Of a DNA stretch of 64,000 bases, positions 59,103 to 64,000 are shown in pieces. Source of the DNA: Lycium barbarum (taxonomy: Eukaryota; Streptophyta; Magnoliopsida; Solanales; Solanaceae); contig NC_083339.1 of assembly GCF_019175385.1 (NCBI RefSeq), positions 79,070,307-79,134,306 of the forward strand. Direction: 5' to 3'. Each line of letters begins with the position of its first letter. Position 1 is the stretch's first letter. The notes beneath the pieces are model-generated. The model worked only from the letters and a program-made list of their open reading frames with translations, searched no databases and was not told the DNA's origin. A program made the position numbers and the translations under genes.

Positions 59103-60664
59103 TGTCACGACCCAAACCTATGAGCCGTAACGGGAGTCTGACCTCTAGCGACCAAACACCCCTAAACACGTATATCAAACATATTGAACATTAAAAGCCC
59201 ATAAATGACATAAACGGATCTCATAAGAGAGAAACATCAGAACTCTGTACAGTCTGCATATATACACAACATACAGAAGAACAATGCAAGCCAGCTAAGC
59301 TGCTACATATACCATACACAAACGAATGGAAGCCGACAAGGCTACATCGTCTGACTGCTACATACAACTGTCTACAGACCTTTATTGGAATAAAAACTAT
59401 TGAAAGGACGGGACAGGGCCCTGTCATAGCCATATGTACACACAGCTCAAAAGGGGCATACCAAAACTGACTGTAGCTCTGGATCGAATGGAGCGTACTG
59501 ACCACTGCTAGATCTAGAGGTCCTACTGAGCTGGACCACCTATTTGTCTCTCTGTACCTACGAGCATGAACGCATCCCCCCGAGCAACGGGGAGTCAGTA
59601 CAAATAATGTATCGAGTATGTAGGGCATAAGAACAACATATATACATAAGAATCATGGATAAGATCTGAACTCATAAACTGAAATGACTGACTGCATGTG
59701 CTTGTATGAACTAGTATCTACCTAAATCTGCATAAATCTGCGCATCTGACAATGCCTCGGTGGGTACATAATATGCATGCTCATACCTATCAATGATGGT
59801 CGTGCATCTATATGAGTGTGTATATAACGCTTGATATGTGTGCGTATATAACACCTGATGTATGTGCGTATATAATTCCTGTAAGCCTCTATGGCATCTC
59901 ATCATATCATATTGGCTCCTCTGTGGCCATAATTAATATCATCATAATAGTAGTAATGAGTATATAACGCCTATATCTCTCCTCATACTTTACATATATC
60001 TAATATTCGCGTATATAACGCTTTCTAGTCACGGGTCAATGTACATAAATATAAAATGAATGACTAAACTGTATGCACAGAACTGGCTACATAACACTGG
60101 ACCCATGAATAGAAGGATTACTCAAAAATGGGGTACATGAACATCAAAGACTGAAGTACTTCTAATTCTTCTAAGAGTAGAGTAATATGGAAGCTCGCTT
60201 ACTCGCTTGTTGGATCATATCATAGGATCATGCCAAAAAAAGAAGACCTTAACATACCTGGAATTATGCTTAATCGTCCAACTTCTACCTCTCGAACTTG
60301 CAAGTCTACAATTAAGATAACATAGGGCTGAATTAGGCTATTTACTTCGCTTACTAACCATCCTCAAATATGTAGAAAGCTCAACGAACTATAGACAATA
60401 ATTCCCTTTGTAAGCTTACAACTCTCCAACTTCACATTCAATCCCACATTAACTACAATACTCACATCAACAATGACGACACATATATATATATATCAAA
60501 ATATACGTAAACCCATTTCCAATCATCTCTTAAAATAACCTTATATCACTACATTGCCTTTCACCAACTTAACACATCCACAATTACCTTCTCTTCACTT
60601 AACATTGCTAAAACTCTTGATAATCAACTTAAATATAAGGGTAGAAATCATTTACATACCTTGG

Positions 60665-60695
<31 letters not shown>

Positions 60696-61285
60696 TCAAG
60701 AATCCTAAGAATCACTTCAACTTCAACTCCCTAAACTTCACAACTTTGAAAAAACCCTAGAAGCAACCTTCTTCTTCACAATCTCGGGTTTACGAGGTCC
60801 GGGTCTTATCAAATATTCACTAATATAATGGAAAATATTGGGAGAGAATATATTAGGGTTTTTCTGATCTGGAAAGGAGTAAAATATGAAATAAGGTCGT
60901 GAACCACCTATTTATAATTAGAAGCCAAAAAGGCTACAGCGGTCTAGTTTGACGAGGTCATCGACGTGTCGACGGTCCGTCGACCTGCGCCTGCAGATGC
61001 AAGGTTGCGGGATCCTGTCGATGCCACGCGTCGACGGTCCGTCGAACATATCGTCGACCCATCGATGATGACTGGTGTCCTGCAAATTTTTCTGATTCAG
61101 TTGAGATCGTGTCGATTCGATTCATTCAACTTCTAACTCTATAAATAGCCAGGAATATCTGTTGGTACCCTCGTACACGGGGTAAGGCACTTTCTATTCC
61201 AAACTTGGGCTCGGGTCTCTATTCCAAGGGCATACCCGACTAGGAAATCATCGGTTCTACCACTAAGAACACGAGGGGTGTAACA
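59103..61285 (-). repeat. 5' LTR of element C (2183 bp)
   Basis: The plus strand reads TGTCACGACCC...GGGGTGTAACA. It is alignable with 38402-40627 throughout, with scattered substitutions and length changes in the TA tract, the G run (about 60669-60695) and other small indels. It carries GTCGACGG-type palindromes at 60968-61045 and the stem-loop at about 59590-59620. Confidence 0.92.
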
Positions 61286-61478
61286 AGTTACTCTCATTGG
61301 TCGTGTGGGACCATTGTTGGTATTGATTGTTGTAGCCCTGCGTGGCATTATACTGTGTTGTTGGGTTGTGTAGTAGGTTGGTAGTGGTGTAATTATATAG
61401 AAGGCTCTGCCAAAATTTATATATACTTCTAAGAGTACTAACATTCAAGGACGAATGTTTCTAGGGGTGGGGGGAGGA
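61286..61478 (+). other. Element Z 3' untranslated end with stem-loop and polypurine tract
   Basis: Resumes Z after C. Contains AACATTCAAGGACGAATGTT (61440-61459) and a purine tract GGGGTGGGGGGAGGA ending at the LTR start. Confidence 0.85.
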
Positions 61479-61854
61479 TGTTCCCCCCCCCCCCCCCCCC
61501 GGTGCTTTTATACGTTAAGTTTCCTCATGGGTTGATTGTTATAGATTCAGAGAGCGTAGTGACCTTCGAGGTCATATGCGGTTAGACATGTCTATCTTGG
61601 GTATATAAGAGTTTAAGACCATGTTTAGTAGGTGTTGGAAGGTTCTGGGATCAAAAGAATTGACGAAATTAAGTTTGACAAAACTTTGAAAAAATTTAGC
61701 AGAATTCTAAACATGATTTTTTTTTGTCCAACTTTGGGGAGGTATGTCTTCTATCTTATGAGGAGTTATGGAATGCATAACCTATGTAAATTCAAGTGTA
61801 GAGAGTTTCTTTCCAATGCAACTGACATATCGCAAATCTGAGAAGTACGACGCA

Positions 61855-61985
61855 AAATACGGCCCGTACAAAAAACTACGATTTCAAGTATGGACCGTAT
61901 TTCCTTAGGCAGAAAGTCAAATTTCTAGGCTAAGAATTACGGCCAAGAAATACGAACCATATTTAAAAATACGGTCCGTACTTTT
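61855..61985 (+). promoter_or_regulatory. ACGG-N-CCGT palindrome cluster in the Z LTR
   Basis: TACGGCCCGTA near 61859, TACGGTCCGTA at 61970-61980 and weaker half-sites between, about 40 bp before a TATATAAT box. Confidence 0.55.
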
Positions 61986-62965
61986 TGGCCGTATTTTTAT
62001 GCCAGTTGCGGTCCTTTTTTTTTATATAATTCGTATACCCTTAATTTTATATCATTTTCTCCACTTCCTCTGACTTCCAACATGATAGAAAACCCTCTCC
62101 ATCATATGTAATCAACTCCTAAGAAAAATCAAGGATCAAAAGAGAAGATTAAGTGTTTAAAGGGCCTAAAGTGACTATGGAAGGTTGTTTCTCCTCTTGG
62201 TAAGGGTTTTGCAGGATACTTCAAGGTGAAGAACTCTTGGAATTGATGTGTTCTTGAGTTCTTGACGTAAGATTCTATCTTAACTTCATGTTTATGAGTT
62301 TATATAATGGATATGCTAGGTTTGGAGGGAAAGGAGTTGGAAGAAAGGCTTAAACTTGAATTTGAGTTTGTGTTGGGGTGTAATCTAACTTAAGTCATGT
62401 TGTGAATATGTTTTTAAGATAAAACCTTGTTGTGATTGTGATTGGTGTTGTGATTGTATTAAGGATGTTATACTTGATATAATTGGAAGAAGAAGGTGTA
62501 TAAGTGTTGTATACAAAGCATATTGGGCTATTTTGATATAAATCTTGAGGTGAGTAGTCATGTGAAATTAAATAGACTTATATGAGGTTGTTGTTATATT
62601 GCTGACTATTAGGTGTGCGGTAGTGACTAAGGAGATTGGAAAATTAGCCGACGGTTTCATTGTGGGATTTCGGTTGACGACTTAAGGTATGTTAAGGCTA
62701 ACTTTCCTTCTTTTGGCATGATCCTTATGAACGGAACGTAAACGTAACGCTACTCCATAATGATTATATTCTTAGTAGCTAGGGATGTTCCATGTTGATT
62801 CATGTTCTATGATGTTGTTTTCAGTAAGTCCTTTTTCAAATTCAGTATGATTTCATAGAAACACTTGTTGAAGAAGATGCTATCTCATAACGATATTCGG
62901 AGGTATAACGACCTTACGACACTCCGACAGGTTCAAGATGTACTCATATCATATTTATGCATTGC

Positions 62966-62967
<2 letters not shown>

Positions 62968-63039
<72 letters not shown>
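62968..63039. repeat. TA microsatellite in the Z LTR
   Basis: About 35 TA units; translations of it are meaningless Ile/Tyr runs. Confidence 0.9.
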
Positions 63040-63043
<4 letters not shown>

Positions 63044-63238
63044 TTACAAATCTATGAACCCTCAGGCATTATATACGCATATATTATGTATTATATATAT
63101 ATATATATGGGGTATGGGGAAGGTGGGTATTATATATGCACTACCAGCTGATCAGTTGGTCACATGATGATGATGATGATGATAATGCCCACAGAGGCCG
63201 ATATGATATGATGGGATGTCCACAGAGGCTTGACAGGC

Positions 63239-63359
<121 letters not shown>

Positions 63360-64000
63360 GACCCCAATGCATGCATGCACAATATTTATGCATATCATTG
63401 GCCCACAGAGGCAGTTCAGACATACAGGTTGCATTAATTTTATCCTATGTACATTTATGTCTCTTTATGTTACTTTCATGCCTTACATACTCAGTACTTT
63501 GTCCTTACTGACGTCCCTTTTCTGGGGGTGCTGTGTTTCATGCCCGCAGGTTCAGGTAGACAGATTGACGATCCGCTCCTATAAGCTGTTCTTCAGCTGA
63601 TATTGGAGCACTCCTCTTGTTCCGGAGTTGCTGTAGTGTTTTGTTACGTTATACTTTTGTGTACATATGGGGATAGCGGGACCCTGTCCTGACCTTATTA
63701 TGTCGTATACTCTAATAGAGGCTTGTAGACAGTCATGGTATAGTTAGACGATGTATGGCCCCCTCGGCCTGTATTTTTGCTATATAGTATTTCATGGTGG
63801 CCTAGTCAGCTTGCACAGCTTTTGTCCAGCATAGCCATATAGTATGTCTTTTCGGGCTCATCCATTTTTCAGCATTTTTCCTTTATGATTTAGCAGATTT
63901 CCATCTGATGACCCTCGAGATCCACTCTTGGTTATAATTATGGTATGAAAGCATGGTTAGTGGTGCTCGGCAGGTAGGGCCCGGGTGCCGGTTGTGGCCC

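Larger units (their letters stand above)
38402..61285 (-). mobile_element. Element C: complete minus-strand Ty3/gypsy chromovirus, split by element B
   Basis: 3' LTR 38402-40627, pol and gag 40835-45627, leader broken by B (45634-58901), primer site 59087-59097, 5' LTR 59103-61285. The TSD AGTTA flanks the whole (38397-38401 and 61286-61290). Without B the element is about 9.6 kb, normal for this group. Its LTRs differ visibly from those of A, B and L: start TGTTACACCCCTCG, end GGTTTGGGTCGTGACA. It is inserted in the 3' untranslated part of Z. Confidence 0.94.

Overview
The window reads as plant nuclear DNA: AT-rich, no bacterial-type gene order, full of dicot-style transposable elements (chromodomain Ty3/gypsy elements with 2-3 kb LTRs and tRNA-iMet primer sites, a plant L1-like LINE, Ty1/copia pieces, Stowaway-like and other MITEs). 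The element families are ones I associate with Solanaceae; that placement is recollection, not proof. I find no intact host gene. Almost every coding stretch belongs to a decayed retroelement.

Layout. 1-5533: minus-strand chromovirus 'L' (gag, protease, RT, 5' LTR), running off the left edge. 5534-9460: non-coding, with an orphan promoter/leader-like stretch (5758-6690) and a possible Tat/Ogre-type LTR-PBS junction (about 8271). 9461-10393: truncated minus-strand Ty1/copia 5' end. 10926-11142: Stowaway-like MITE. 11518-21741: a second MITE split by a minus-strand LINE (11719-21553), itself split by a solo LTR 'S2' (13015-15813). 21742-24077: unassigned AT-rich DNA with two small tandem repeats.

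24078-64000 is essentially one old, 5'-truncated plus-strand chromovirus 'Z' taken apart by later insertions, each bounded by a matching 5-bp target-site duplication (TSD): solo LTR S1 (24782-27135, GGACA), full element A (28748-37949, ATCAC) and full minus-strand element C (38402-61285, AGTTA). C contains full element B (45634-58901, GCTGA), B contains solo LTR D (49877-53182, CCTTC), and D contains copia solo LTR E (51991-52769, GTGGC). This gives five levels of nesting and a relative order of insertion. Where an insertion sits in coding DNA (LINE/S2, Z/A, B/D), removing insert plus one TSD restores the frame.

How the parts work together: each chromovirus has LTR, iMet primer site, gag (matrix/capsid region plus CCHC knuckle), pol (protease, RT, RNase H, integrase ending in a chromodomain-like segment), a hairpin, a polypurine tract and the other LTR. 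Most disruptions are single-base nonsense changes of the kind left by deamination of methylated cytosine.

The most interesting unexplained signal is shared non-coding architecture in the LTRs. The U3 regions carry ACGG-N-CCGT palindrome clusters, in some LTRs just upstream of a TATA box. A separate stem-loop lies further downstream. L, A, B and D also share a set of splice-like sites: an AAG|GTAAG donor, a 444-451 nt intron-like segment, a roughly 57-nt exon-like segment, an AG|GTATGTAAGG donor, and a TTTCAG acceptor one or two bases before the gag start codon. This suggests a spliced leader and subgenomic gag mRNA.
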